Shown one piece after another: positions 11,258 to 22,708 of a stretch of 64,000 nt of DNA. Under the pieces are notes generated by a model. That model saw only the letters and a list, made by a program, of their open reading frames with translations. It ran no database searches and was not told the DNA's origin. Source of the stretch: Hyaloscypha bicolor E (taxonomy: Eukaryota; Ascomycota; Leotiomycetes; Helotiales; Hyaloscyphaceae). The translations under genes were made by a program, and so were the position numbers. The stretch lies in the NCBI RefSeq assembly GCF_002865645.1, contig NW_020194684.1:1813241-1877240 (forward strand), given 5' to 3'. Every line of letters begins with the position of its first letter. The stretch's first letter is position 1.

Positions 11258-12678
11258 TCAGAAAAGTATCTGACCTCCATCCACAACAATATCCGTTCCT
11301 GAATTGATATACCGTCAGCAAGTTTGCCACAAGGATGGGGAGGATGCATTGCACGAGACTTGTTTAGTCCGGGGGTCATACCGTTGATGTATGTAGCTTG
11401 CATGCTCGAGAGCAACACAACGGTACCTGTCAGCTCATTCGGCGTTCCCATTCTCCCCAAAGGGTTCCTATCTGCCCATATCTTTCGTGCCTCTGCAATT
11501 CCCTCTCCTTCATTCAATATCGTGTCCATATACCCCGGGGAGAGCGAATTAACTCTGATTCCGTACCTTGCCCATTCGGCCGCCAAACAACTCTTCAATG
11601 TCAACAAAGCACTTTTGCTCACGTTGTAAGCTACCTATTCTCAAGAAATTCGGGTCAGCATACGTCTTTCGGGTATTTTCGGGAGTAGATTGTCCCAAGA
11701 GCTGTTGGACATGTCTACAAAAGGAATTGATACTCTGAGGGGACCTACTTGTGGCTGGGGCCAATTGACTCGGTGGCCAGAAATCGAAGCTACAAAAATA
11801 ATGCTCCCGCCATGACCTTGCTGAACCATCTGCTTTGCTACAGCCTGGGCACAAAGGAATCCTCCAGTCGTGTTGATATCGAGCACCCTGCGCCATTCAG
11901 CAGCGGTCATATCGAGGGCATGTTGACAGCCGACGACCCCAGCGAAGCAGAGAAGGTGATCCACGGAGCCTATCATCAGTCAGAATCAGTATGCCTGAGT
12001 GGATGAATGCCGACTGGGACGCCCTGTCTTGTAAGTCCGTTCAGTCCTTACACATGTCTGATGACACCGAAGAAGCCAACGATATTTGAAGTAGGAAGAG
12101 TTGCTTCGAAAATTAAACCTACCCAGGAGATTTCCTGTTTCTTCAACTGCTTTAGCAACTGCCAAATCATCAGTGATGTCAACTCGTTTCGAATGGATTT
12201 GGCAGGCTGGAAATTCTGGGTACCATAGTCAGTAATCACATGAAGATCGTTTCGGGATCGACTGGAAGATTATCTTAGAAGAAAGCCAAAAGACAGGTGG
12301 AAACAAGAAGAACTCTCACAAAACATACCCTTCTGCAACTTATCGATTTTGGGCTGCGCTTGAGTTAAGTTGACGTCAAAAATCATGACACCCGAGAGAC
12401 CATGTTCCAAGAGAGCCTTCAACGCTGCGAATCCAAGGGCCCCTCCTCCGCCAGTTATTCTGCAAAATCATCAGCGATGGTTTGGTTCGTAGAGAGACCA
12501 CTCACATGGCGTTTCCTTCCACTTCAAACCTCTTTGCGGCGCTTTTCTCAGCACTGAGGTTGTCGGATGGAAGTGCAGGTGGACCAGTTGAAGATGTTTC
12601 ATCACCTTTGCTTAGGGTCATTTGAGGCAGGATTCTTGATGTCAAAGAGTCTCGGTCTGTCGTGGTTGCTGACTGCAT
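11258..12678 (-). CDS. short-chain dehydrogenase/reductase (classical SDR)
   Basis: Predicted 303 aa from exons 12678-12506, 12459-12329, 12215-12123, 11969-11749, 11634-11382 and 11298-11258. NAD(P)-dependent oxidoreductase of the SDR superfamily, probably acting on a polyol or ketone. After a ~55-residue lead the Rossmann motif TGGGGALG appears (TGxxxGxG), then VMIFDVNL; the Asp after beta-2 favours NAD(H). Next come LCFAGVVG (the NNAG position), IIFVASISG with the catalytic Ser, and YNVSKSAL giving the Tyr-x-x-x-Lys pair. The C-terminus TYINGTDIVVDGGQILF is standard for the family. The Tyr-Lys pair is only reached by splicing 11749 to 11634. The real substrate cannot be told from sequence. 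Confidence 0.82.
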
Positions 12679-13523
12679 AATTGTTGGAATATCTGTTTAC
12701 GAAGGGTTGAGAGTATTCCGTGACTAAATTCGGGCTGTTCACGATGCTCTTATTGTCAATAGAGAACGGGTGGTTCCGATAGTATTGGACTAAAGCTCGA
12801 ATTAGGGCGCAGAGAACCTAGAACGATTTAAGGATTGCTCCGTCTGGCTGCATGTATTAGAGACGCCCAACTTCATGTAGAGGTTGCCGGCGGTTTCACT
12901 GGGCAGATCCGTTGACTGTGCATAGAAAGATTTACCGAACAGTGGAAAATTCGTAGATATTGCCAATGGATAGTTCTAACACGAGAAAATCAACGTGTAA
13001 CGTTAGCTGGGAAAGTGGTTTGAAAATGTAAAGTCTTTCATATTTATACATTTTCGGACGTCTGTGGCGCGCAGTGAAGACCGAGCTGCCCCACGGAACT
13101 TCGTCAAGCTTTCCCCACCAACCTCTTCGACCGGGAAGGTTAAACGATGGGAGTTGGGAAACTAAGCCGAGGTGACAAAAGGAAGGACAAGAAAATCACC
13201 AGCCTGGGCTTTTCTTTGTTTTCGTTCACCCACCTACAGTCCAGTTTCCTCTTGGACCTATACAGGGCCACCTGATCCAGATTCCATGTCTTACGTTGAG
13301 CCAGAGCAAATGACCTCGTTATGCAAGCATGTGAACGGCCGTCTACCTAATCCGGGAACTACCGTTCTGCATCCCATTTCACAAATGTTCCTACGAAATC
13401 TACGATATGCGCCTGATCTAAATGACAACACCATGGTCTGAAAGCCTCGAAGCAGTTGCTTCATTTCTTACTTTCCACCCACAGATCCATCTCGGATCCC
13501 CTCAAACGCACCTGGAAAGAAGG
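12679..13523. promoter_or_regulatory. divergent promoter, SDR / Atg28-like
   Basis: 845 bp between divergently transcribed genes. The last ~80 bp before 13524 contain a pyrimidine-rich stretch ending in CCACAG, which resembles an intron acceptor. This suggests a 5' UTR intron or leader for the downstream gene. Nothing else is recognisable. Confidence 0.4.
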
Positions 13524-15125
13524 ATGTCGAGATCATCGTTCTTCTCCCGGTCGTCACGGGACAACAGTCCTCTTCTCCCACAGCACAACGACTCTGTCTC
13601 TCTTGAGGATCTCTCGCCCCGAGAAGCCAGTAGTCGTCAAGCATCCCTTTCTCCGCCGCCGTCATTTTATCGCGCTCAAAACGAGCTGAATAGGCTCAGT
13701 GTCTCCCCATCCCCTCCCAGAACGAAAGCTCGAAGAATACAATTCGCAGCCCCCCCTCCGCCGATCGCTAGCAGCGTATGCTTTCCACCTCGCCAACATG
13801 GCATCCCAGATGGTCCGAAGAATAGCTCGGAGAGCTCTTTCCTAGGACGAAGTTCAAGCCCCCGGATCCGAAGAGGAAGTGGTGGGATCGACCCTTTGCT
13901 GGCCTTAGGACGGACCGAGAAAGCCATACAGAATCACCTGCAAGTCCTTCTAGATGCGCAATCTGCAGGACTGTTACAAGGTTTTGGAGGAGATGTTGGA
14001 GGAGATGCGAGCTCAGATGCAGGGAGTAGCACGCCAACTACAAGGTCTTTACAAAGGAGTTCTAGTCGGGGCAATATTGGAGGGATAGTGCCAGTAAGAC
14101 AACCGAAACGAAGGGCTGTAGGACTAAGAGGTGCGAGGAGGGGCATGTTGAGGGATATGGAGGAGTTGATTTCGATAAAGAGGGAAGAAGAGGGGGTTTT
14201 ACACGGCGAAATTGTACGAAGGAATGAGGTTCTCGGGCATGTTGAGGTCTACGAGCAGAAGATTGAGGGAGCGAAGAACCAACTCAGCGAGTACAGTGGG
14301 CTTGGAGGGTCAATATCTGGGGAGGGAGAAGGAGGTGGAGAAGAAGGCAGGGAGATTGAGGAGTTGAAGACTGAGGAGAGGGCTGTGGAGAATGAGATTC
14401 GGGAAATGGAAGACAGGCTCGCGCAAATGAAGGCCAGGAAGCGATGGCTAGGGGAAAGGATTAATGAGACTGTTAACAAGCGGGAAGCAAGACTCAGCAG
14501 TTATCGGGGTGCATTACGAGACGTCGAGATGGAAGTCAAGGAGTTTCTCAAGAGGCCACCTATCCATGTATCCATTGTCATGGGAGACGAGGAAGGATTC
14601 GTGGCGCTGCCGCCAGGTCGAAGGACGTTAGGCATGGCAAAGGAATGGTGGAATAAAGAGGTCACGCAGCTTCAACTCCGCAAGCAAGAGGCCCAAAAGG
14701 AGAAGGCAGCTTTAGAAGAGGGTGCGACGCTTTGGGAGGAGAGCATCGGTATCGTGACGGAATTCGAAGATGATTTGCGGAAGCAGATGGACAGCAATGA
14801 GGTACAGGATGTTGAGAGGCTTCGAGAACAAATAATAAAGATGGGAGGAGTAACTACGAAGTTGGGAGACACCCTTGGTATTGCAGCAGACAAGGGGTGG
14901 AACTTGCTAATCTGTGCCGTTGGAGCTGAGCTAGAGGCTTTCAAAGAGGGCGAGGCCATTCTGCGTGGGGTATTGGGGCAGAATGAGAATGAGCAGTGTG
15001 AAGAAGAGAGCAATACCAACGGAGTGAAGAGACGTGAGAGCTCGGAAATGGAGGACAGTGAGGACGATGGACCCAACCTCGCAGAGCTTTTAGTCGATCG
15101 TGGAGATCCTGATGATACCCCTTGA
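13524..15125 (+). CDS. atg28: autophagy-related protein 28 (Atg28-like)
   Basis: 533-aa single-exon protein from the start chosen here. The disordered N-terminus (MSRSSFFSRSSRDNSPLLP) is followed by the conserved GGIDPLLALGRTEKAIQNHL and LLDAQSAGLLQG. Next come PVRQPKRRAVGLRGARRG, a long coiled coil (residues ~200-340) with RLAQMKARKRWLGERI and REARLSSYRGALRDVE, and ALPPGRRTLGMAKEWW. This order matches the ascomycete Atg28 family as I remember it. Atg28 takes part in pexophagy/autophagy in methylotrophic yeasts; its role in filamentous fungi is less clear. The frame is open to an ATG at 13422, but those 34 codons look like the 3' end of an intron (polypyrimidine plus CCACAG), so 13524 is preferred. 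Confidence 0.7.
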   Translation: MSRSSFFSRSSRDNSPLLPQHNDSVSLEDLSPREASSRQASLSPPPSFYRAQNELNRLSVSPSPPRTKARRIQFAAPPPPIASSVCFPPRQHGIPDGPKNSSESSFLGRSSSPRIRRGSGGIDPLLALGRTEKAIQNHLQVLLDAQSAGLLQGFGGDVGGDASSDAGSSTPTTRSLQRSSSRGNIGGIVPVRQPKRRAVGLRGARRGMLRDMEELISIKREEEGVLHGEIVRRNEVLGHVEVYEQKIEGAKNQLSEYSGLGGSISGEGEGGGEEGREIEELKTEERAVENEIREMEDRLAQMKARKRWLGERINETVNKREARLSSYRGALRDVEMEVKEFLKRPPIHVSIVMGDEEGFVALPPGRRTLGMAKEWWNKEVTQLQLRKQEAQKEKAALEEGATLWEESIGIVTEFEDDLRKQMDSNEVQDVERLREQIIKMGGVTTKLGDTLGIAADKGWNLLICAVGAELEAFKEGEAILRGVLGQNENEQCEEESNTNGVKRRESSEMEDSEDDGPNLAELLVDRGDPDDTP

Positions 15126-15560
15126 TGAAGCATATGATACCAGAGCGTTAGATTCAACCAACAAAGTTATCCAGCTGTTATACCATCTTTTTGCGCACTT
15201 GTGAATTTCTCCATGCTCGCTACTTCGGGTAAGTTCGGGCCGGCTCGGGAGGAGTGAAGCATGGAGGTGGACCAAGATGGAGATGATGGATACTGCACAC
15301 ATACACATCATTGCACGAAGACCTTATCTCATTGATTCTAGTGCACTTCAATGCTATGATTCGTCGTACTGTACGATGGAGGAGAGGAACCACCTTTCGC
15401 CGTCCCCGGTGTCAACCAGCCTAGAGCAGGCCACGAGAATTTCCCAAACGCCAAAGACTCCACCGATGTCCGCATGCTCCAAGTCAACTCTACAATGTTC
15501 TCCGTTCCGTCAATCTGCAATATTGTGCCTTTATCCATGCAGGCCGATTACAACCCGACT
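15126..15560. other. convergent intergenic region
   Basis: 435 bp between the 3' ends of the Atg28-like (+) and DUF1748 (-) genes. It should contain both 3' UTRs and polyadenylation sites; no gene or clear signal is visible. Confidence 0.5.
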
Positions 15561-16087
15561 CTACCGCTTTCGCTCGAACCAGCTCGAAGATCCTGCGATG
15601 GCAACAGATTGGTCCATCACCCATTCGCCGACTCCTAGGTACTTATCGATCCAGTGGTTTATGTCTTTGTTCTCGGTGAGAGCTTCTTTCTTGAAACTGG
15701 GTCTACGGTCCCAGAGCATGGGAGTTGTTAGCCAGTGTGCTCTCGGGAAAGCAGACGAGGCGAGACAACGATACAAGTATGATTCCAACTCTTCCTAACC
15801 AACTGCGTGCGCATGACGAGAGCATCTTGAGGAGGAGAGGAATCGAAATCTAAACGTACGTTAAGCCGGTTGAGCGTTTCATGCCCGCCAGGAATGCAGA
15901 TACTGGGCAGAGGTCAGTCGGGATTCTGATTGACAGGGCACAGAAGAGCCTACTCAGGACTGCATCAAATGCATAGTGAGCCAGTCTTCCGACCTTCCCC
16001 CACAAACCAAATGTTAGTAAATTGAGGAGCTGAGCTGATTAGGTTCCAGCCGTGGAGACTTGCAACTCTGAGGGAACTGACAACCAT
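15561..16087 (-). CDS. DUF1748 family small protein
   Basis: Four exons (16087-16082, 15993-15954, 15902-15860, 15702-15561) splice in phase to 76 aa. The product reads MVVGRLAHYAFDAVLISAF, AGMKRSTGLT and ends KYLGVGEWVMDQSVA ... SSSWFERKR. This matches the small fungal DUF1748 family (a hydrophobic N-terminal helix, then the conserved GEWVMDQSV and FERKR end). The family is of unknown function, possibly membrane-linked. The first coding exon has only two codons (ATG GTT), so ORF-based annotation would miss or truncate this gene. It shares a divergent promoter with pyruvate kinase. Confidence 0.82.
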
Positions 16088-16883
16088 ATTTGCGGGCTGG
16101 GCCTGGCTGGGCTTGGCTTGGCTTGCTGCTTCAGGGTGGCAAGTGGGCAGCGAGAACTCCTTCCCAAGATGATTATTGCGGTGGGATGGGTTGGTTTGGA
16201 TGTTACAGTGCTGGGTGTGCTGATGGATGAGTAGGGTCAGTCAGGTGCATGGCGGCGACGAGAGAGGTTCTGGTGGCTCGAGGTTGCAAGGAGCAACCGA
16301 CAAATGGCCTCAGGCCGAAACAAGGCAGCGACCGCCCACCGCTGCTGCCCAGTGCCCGATAAGCGATTCGGCCCTTGGACGGTTGGACCACCCTCGCCAC
16401 CAAAAAACCCTGGCCGCGCCCCCCCCCCTGGCAGCTCAGCCCAACCAAACCAAAGAAAGGCTCTCCCAACGAGCGTGGGCTGCTGAGTGGGGTGGGGTGC
16501 CATGCTGGAGCTGTTCTTTTCTTTTTGCTTGTAAAAGCTCTCCTCTTGCATCGCAGCAGACCCTTCACGACCAGGGCATCTGCAAGAGAATTCCCTCACG
16601 CCTCGTGAGTTGCTTTGCTTCAGCCGCTTTTTAACCTCATCTTCTTCATCTGCTGCTCAGTCCTCCCATCCTCACTCAATTGGAAACGCTTGTGGTAAGA
16701 AGGTCGCCAGTTCCCCGTTTGTTGTCAGGTTACCCCACCACGCGTAACAATCGAGGCATTCACCAGCTAATGAGAGGCACTTCACTTTGCAGTCCAGCAC
16801 AGATATATCCAACTCCGTTTATCTTTGCACCCTCCTTCAACTATTAGTAACGAGCCTCCTCCGCGCCGCGTCCTTGCAAAAAA
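16088..16883. promoter_or_regulatory. divergent promoter, DUF1748 / pyruvate kinase
   Basis: 796 bp between two divergent start codons. The part nearest pyruvate kinase is pyrimidine-rich (16610-16680 and 16800-16860), as is common in highly expressed fungal glycolytic promoters. A GGCTTGGC-type repeat lies at 16096-16125. A run of C residues is present at ~16420-16428. Confidence 0.5.
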
Positions 16884-18625
16884 ATGGCTACCGCAATGGA
16901 CCATCTCTCGACCGGCTCGACGAAGATCGAGTGGCTCTCGTCCCTGAATACAGAGGTACAATGATCCTTTGTCTCCTCGTAGCTTAACCAGAGACTAACA
17001 TTCGTCCCAGTTCAAGCCGACAAAAAACTACCGACGTACCTCGATCATCTGTACAATCGGACCCAAAACGAACTCTGTCGAAGCCATCAACAAGCTCCGC
17101 ACTGCTGGTCTCAATGTCGTTCGCATGAACTTCTCCCATGGCTCATACGAATACCACCAATTCGTGATCGACCATGCCCGCGAGGCTGAGAAGGTCCAGA
17201 AGGGCCGTCAGATCGCCATTGCCTTGGACACCAAGGGCCCTGAGATCAGAACCGGCAACACTGCCAATGACGAGGACATCCCCATCTCTGCGGGAACAGA
17301 GCTCAACATTACCACTGATGACAAGTATGCGACATGCTGCGACGATAAGAACATGTGAGTATCTGCTGCCGGATATGCCGGACTCGTTACAGCTAACAAT
17401 TCTCCCAGGTATGTCGACTACAAGAACATCACCAAAGTCATTGAGGCTGGCCGTATTATCTATGTCGACGACGGTGTTCTTGCGTTTGATGTCCTCGAAG
17501 TTGTCAACTCCAACACCATCCGTGTGCGTGCCCGTAACAATGGCATGATCTCTTCTAAGAAGGGTGTCAACCTCCCAAACACCGATGTCGACCTCCCTGC
17601 ACTTTCCGAGAAGGACCAGGCCGATCTTCGGTTTGGTGTCAAGAACAATGTTGACATGGTCTTTGCCTCGTTTATTCGCCGCGGCGAGGATATCACGGCT
17701 ATTCGCAAGGTCCTTGGCGAGGATGGAAAGCACATCCAGATCATTGCCAAAATTGAGAACAGACAGGGTCTAAACAACTTTGCGGAGATCTTGAAGGAGA
17801 CCGACGGTGTTATGGTTGCACGTGGCGACTTGGGTATCGAGATTCCCGCAGCCGAAGTGTTTGCCGCACAGAAGAAACTGATTGCCATGTGCAACATCGC
17901 CGGAAAGCCCGTTATCTGTGCCACCCAGATGCTCGAGTCCATGATCAAAAACCCTCGCCCAACCCGAGCTGAGATCAGTGATGTTGGCAACGCTGTCACC
18001 GATGGGGCCGATTGTGTCATGTTGTCCGGTGAGACAGCCAAGGGCAGCTATCCCACAGAATCCGTCAGAGAGATGCACGAGACTTGCCTGAAGGCCGAGA
18101 ACACCATCGCATATGTTTCCCACTTCGAGGAGCTTTGCAATCTTGTCAAGCGTCCTGTCAGCATCGTCGAGTCGTGTGCCATGGCAGCAGTTCGAGCCAG
18201 CCTGGACATGAATGCAGGCGCCATTATCGTTCTATCCACCAGTGGAGACAGCGCGCGCCTTCTGTCTAAGTATAGACCCGTCTGTCCCATCTTCATGGTC
18301 ACCAGAAACCCAAGCGCTTCTCGGTACGGCCATCTGTACCGTGGAGTCTACCCGTTCTACTTTCCGGAGCAGAAGCCCGATTTTACGAAGGTCAACTGGC
18401 AAGAGGATGTCGACAGGAGAATCAGGTGGGGTATCTCTGAGGCCATGAAGCTCAAGGTTCTTTCCCAGGGCGAGACTGTGGTTGTTGTCCAGGGATGGAA
18501 GGGTGGCATGGGCAACACCAACACGTGAGTGCAATAATTATTTATGTCTCTGTCCAAAGCTAATGTTCAACTCTAGTCTCCGTGTCATCAAGGCAGAGCC
18601 AGAGAATCTCGGCCTTGTGGCGTAA
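16884..18625 (+). CDS. pkiA: pyruvate kinase
   Basis: Predicted 526 aa from exons 16884-16955, 17011-17354, 17409-18524 and 18577-18625. Catalyses phosphoenolpyruvate + ADP to pyruvate + ATP, the last glycolytic step, in the cytosol as a tetramer. Family motifs in order: [47 protein letters not shown], the active-site segment [17 protein letters not shown] with its catalytic Lys, [20 protein letters not shown] and [10 protein letters not shown]. The protein ends [13 protein letters not shown], encoded by a 49-nt last exon. Length and motif order are complete. The symbol follows Aspergillus usage; the yeast equivalent is CDC19. Confidence 0.95.
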
Positions 18626-19402
18626 GGGTCTGTTCGTCGACTTGACTAATGGGCCTTTATACTTGCGACCTGAATACTCCTGCCGCGATACTTTGCAAAA
18701 ATCAACTCCCTTTATGCCCCTCGTCTGTGAACTGGGTTATGGAAGATCTGGGAACGAACGTTACGAAGGCGGATTCGTAAAGAATGCGTTGATAAGTAGT
18801 TTATAGAAGCAAAATGGAATTCAATGCCCCCAATCCGCAACACATTGTCTTCTCTTTGCTGAAATGATAAATTTGATTTCCGGGGCGTCCGAAGCGGGCA
18901 AAATAGACGGATTGTCTCGAACGACTTAGAATGATAAACACTGGTAAAACGAAAGCTTTGGTTACGAGAAAGGAGAACTTGGGAAATGGGGAAAGGTGTG
19001 GAAAAGGTACGGCAGCTGTGAACGTTAATTTGACGCTGTCCATCTGAGTATTCCCACCATTAAAGATCAAAATGGACGGAGAACCTTTTCTGGAAATAAC
19101 TATTGAAGTACAAGGAGCATGAGAAGGTGTGCTCCGCCCCTGATTGGAGCAACAAGGGTCACGGCCTCCCCTTGCTCTGCCCCACCAAACATAGCCGAGC
19201 ACATGCTGAATCTGAACCCTCGACCGCGTTGATGTCATCGCCACACGCTCACCACGACCCATTTCATTGTGCCATTCACCATTCGCTCTCTATACTCTGC
19301 ATGGCGCAAGCAGGCGATTCGACCACGCTTGTTGCGACCCAAATAATACAGCTTTCTACCGGATGAGTGCCCTCCCCTCGAGGGCACCGTCGAACGCCCG
19401 CA
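18626..19402. other. intergenic region
   Basis: 777 bp between pyruvate kinase and the alpha/beta hydrolase, both on the plus strand. It should hold the pyruvate kinase 3' UTR and the hydrolase promoter. Nothing specific is seen. Confidence 0.5.
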
Positions 19403-20907
19403 ATGCCTCTTCCTACGCCGACTTTGAGCTTTACCATCCCCTCCATCCACGACGATATAGTCCTTCAGTGTCGCGTCTATCACCCGACATGCCTTGCACC
19501 AACCTCAATTTTGCAGATCACAACATGGAACAAGAAGGCCGCAATTGTCGCTCATCCTTATGCGGTGCTCGGGGGCTGTTATGATGATCCAGTCGTGGAT
19601 CTTGTTTCCTCGACGATTCTTGAACAAGGCTTTCTTGTCGGGACCTTCAACTTCAGGTCTGTACCTACATACGGGGTATTTGGGGACCTGTGCTAACATT
19701 CTGCGCTTGAAGAGGAGCAGGTGCTTCGAAGGGCCGAACTTCATACCAGTCGAAGCCTGAGCAGAGTGACTATTTGTCCTTTGTCGGTTTCATGATTTAT
19801 TACATGCATCTCTTATCCCCTCCACCAGTTCCGACAGACCTACTCAAGTTTACCCGTTTCGATTCCGAACTCCACGACTTAACTCCCGTTCCATCGCAAG
19901 CCCTACCTCCTCCCCGCCTTAGCGATCCTCGATATGTAACAGCGGCTGTTCCTAACCCTCACCCTGCAGTACCTGCTCCTGCCATTGCCGTCCGGGGAAA
20001 TACGGTTGAGGTGCCGAATACTGGGCCTTGTCTACTGCTGGCTGGATACTCGTACGGTGCTCTTATAACAACCTACCTGCCGCCAATAATCAGTTCTATT
20101 ATTGCCCAGTTTCAGAGCCCCGCTGAAGGTTCAGCCCATTCTGAGATCCGTCTCCGTGCTGAGTGCCTCGCGGCCCAGCAGAACGAGGTGATGCAGACGC
20201 AAATAACGTCGCTTCTCAATGCACATTCGCATAAACGCGGCCGAAGTCTACACGCGGATGACCTTCTTCACAGTCCAAAACTAAGAAAATCGAGTGGTGG
20301 AGTTCGCATGGGTGGGGAGGAGAATCTACGGAGAGCGAGCCATGACTCGTATCGCTCCAGAAGCTCGTTCACCATAGAAACTCCTGAAATGGTGCGCAGA
20401 AGTGTGGACAGGGTTCGGTCAATAGGCAAAACGAAGCGGTTTTTACCCAAACGACAGAACAGTGCTTCGTCTCCTAAGGCAAATGGATCACAATCTTCAT
20501 TCGAGCATGTCTCGCCCGAAGACGGGTCAAGTAAGATGGACACCGTTGTATGTAAGGAGGTTCCAGGCATCGGCTCCGGACTTCAAACGGCGTATTTGTT
20601 GATCTCGCCTTTACAAGGATTGGTCAGTCACCTCTTAACCTTGTGGAGTTCGAGATCTTGGAAAGACCAAATACCAGATCACGAGATGAAGCTCACAGTG
20701 GATCCATCGCTCGTTGTATTTGGTGACGACGATTTGTTTGTCGGTGCCAAGAGACTTCGATCCTGGGTTGGCAAGTTAAGTGCGGCTTCCAAAGGGAGCG
20801 GGCGATTTCGACACGCTGAAGTCTCTGGGGCCGGGCACTTCTGGCAGGACTTTGAAGCCGTAAAACTTCTGCAAGAAGAAGTGCAAGCATTCGTCAAAAC
20901 TCTTTAA
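19403..20907 (+). CDS. alpha/beta hydrolase family protein
   Basis: Predicted 482 aa from two exons (19403-19656, 19713-20907); the intron has a GCTAAC branch point. The N-terminal part (AAIVAHPYAVLGGCYDDPVV, then FNFRGAGASKGRTSY) has the early strand-turn elements of an alpha/beta hydrolase. LLLAGYSYGALI contains the nucleophile elbow GxSxG with Ser in GYSYG. LVVFGDDDLFVG and EVSGAGHFWQD supply the expected acid and His positions. Between them is a basic, Ser/Arg-rich, low-complexity insertion (residues ~245-330). The substrate is unknown. An in-frame ATG 36 nt upstream (19367) is an alternative start. Confidence 0.75.
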
Positions 20908-21259
20908 CTGGGTTAGATGTATAATAACGTTGCTGGTATAGAGGATCGAGGCATAATTTTGGTCAGCGTCGACAATGCCGGGTGTCCCGCACAGAATATT
21001 AATAATTAAAAACAGACAACACGGAGAAAACCGAAACATTGAAATGATTACTGCCCGTTCTCTCGGCATATTACTGTTCAGCGGCTTTGGGCTCTTTTGA
21101 AGTCCAAGAATCCGGTGCCTGAAGTCACTCGAAGTGCAGCAACAGGTCGCCCGTAAGATATCCAAAGACGTTGGGTTTTTGATCAAATCGAAAGCTCTTC
21201 CTTTCGCAATTTGAAGCTGTAAGATATCCGGTAAAGGCTATTGTATTTCTTACCCAAAC
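20908..21259. other. convergent intergenic region
   Basis: 352 bp between two convergent genes. No gene or signal is recognised beyond the expected 3' UTRs. Confidence 0.45.
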
Positions 21260-22047
21260 CTACGAGCCCTTTTCTACATCAACTTTCTTAATCTCACTCT
21301 TTCTCATAGCCACAACACATAGCAAAGCTCCAGCCCCGACAACCAAGGGACCGAAAGCAAACGCCATCTCTGCTATCGTTACCCCAGAACAGAAGAGGAA
21401 TATATATGCCAAAATCTCAGAAAGCAGAACTACATAAACTCCGAAAGTCATGTGTCTCCAATGCCTCTTCGCTCCTGGATTCAGTGCCATGATGAAGGTT
21501 GCTACTGAAACAGATGCGAAGATTGCGGAAACCGAGATAACGAAGAGGAGGATGAGGACGTAGTTATAGATCATCCTCCAAGCCGGGGAAACCAACATAA
21601 GTGCTGGGAGCCTGGCTTTGACAACCTCAGTGATCTTTCAAGAGTGATTCGTTAGCAACCAGTTTTCAAGTTGAAGTACAGGTAGCTATACCTGCTCCAT
21701 CACATCTCCCTCCTCCCAAAAACCCATACTAGCATTCGCCAGCGCTCCCGTGATCCCCATTACGCAGCCCGCACTACCAGCTGTGATGTTAAGGCGGCGT
21801 TCGAAGGCGTCTGAATATTCTATATTGGACACCTCGTGGAGCCAGGATTCTTTGCAGTTTGTGCAGAGTTCCGGGTCGTCGTGCAGGCATTTGGGGCATT
21901 TCCAGTGTTCAGATACTGAATGTGTTTCGTTAGGTAACCTATCTTCTTGTTGGATGGTGAAGGAGGCTGACCTTCGAACTTTCCTAGACCGAGATGATGG
22001 GCGGTAGATTCGATTGCTTTTGCGAAATGGAAGAGGGCGATTGACAT
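21260..22047 (-). CDS. small membrane protein with N-terminal Cys4 motif
   Basis: Three exons (22047-21972, 21915-21692, 21634-21260) join in phase to ~224 aa. Near the N-terminus, HWKCPKCLHDDPELCTNCKE presents two CxxC pairs resembling a zinc ribbon. The C-terminal half holds three to four hydrophobic segments (around YNYVLILLFVISVSAIFASV, MTFGVYVVLLSEILAYIFLF and FAFGPLVVGAGALLCVVAM) and ends in a charged tail. I do not recognise the family. A membrane-anchored zinc-binding protein is the most that can be said. The boundary of exon 1 could be off by one base. Confidence 0.65.
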
Positions 22048-22708
22048 CTTGTATTTTTCTTTAGGCTTGATTGTTCGATCTTTGCGTGGGAAGGGTAGGG
22101 CTGAAGTGGAATGAAGAGGAGAGGTGAGGTGAAGTGTGGGAATATGTGATGGTTAAATACGAGGTGTCGGTTGGTCGCCAAGATGGCCAAGGACGTGGCT
22201 GGTTAAGGGGGGTAAGTGGGGTTTTGGGGCTAAGGCTGTGGAAGGATACGAGGCTGTAATGCACTGAATGAGCTAAGGGGACCCGCGAGAGGAAACATAA
22301 CACGAGGAGAATATCTCCCTCGAAAAATGGCTCTCTTCTCGAACAATGTGCAATAATATCAAGCTGTGAGTAAATTTTCTGTTTATCTCTTCACTTGAAT
22401 CTAATGAATCTTAAATATCGTTGATGCACTTAATCCTTTGCCTGTTATGGTCGTGCCTTGTTGGGCCACCACACGAGGGCGCTAACGTCCAACATGACCG
22501 GGCGATTGAACTTCATACCCCCGAAGCTCGGAAAGAACTGTCAGTCTGGACACTTGTCCCATCTCCTCTGGCATGTTAAGTCGAAGGCACGAGCTTTCTC
22601 GTTTTCAGGAGAAATCGATCGCTCAGTTCCTCTTCAATCAAGCTCCCTCGTAATTTTCAGCGCTGGGTTTGCCGTCCGCTCAGAATCCCCCTGCGATCCC
22701 CTGTCTAT
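22048..22708. other. intergenic region
   Basis: 661 bp between two minus-strand genes. It should contain the promoter of the small membrane protein and the 3' end of the MFS gene. Nothing distinctive is seen. Confidence 0.45.

Noticed and set aside
13422..13523. 34 extra N-terminal codons of the Atg28-like gene
   Set aside because: They run through a polypyrimidine tract and CCACAG acceptor-like site and do not resemble the family N-terminus.
21635..21691. Possible third introner-like intron (GGTTGCTAACG near its end)
   Set aside because: Only the branch region resembles the introners; the donor block and internal CCCGAGCTCC are absent.
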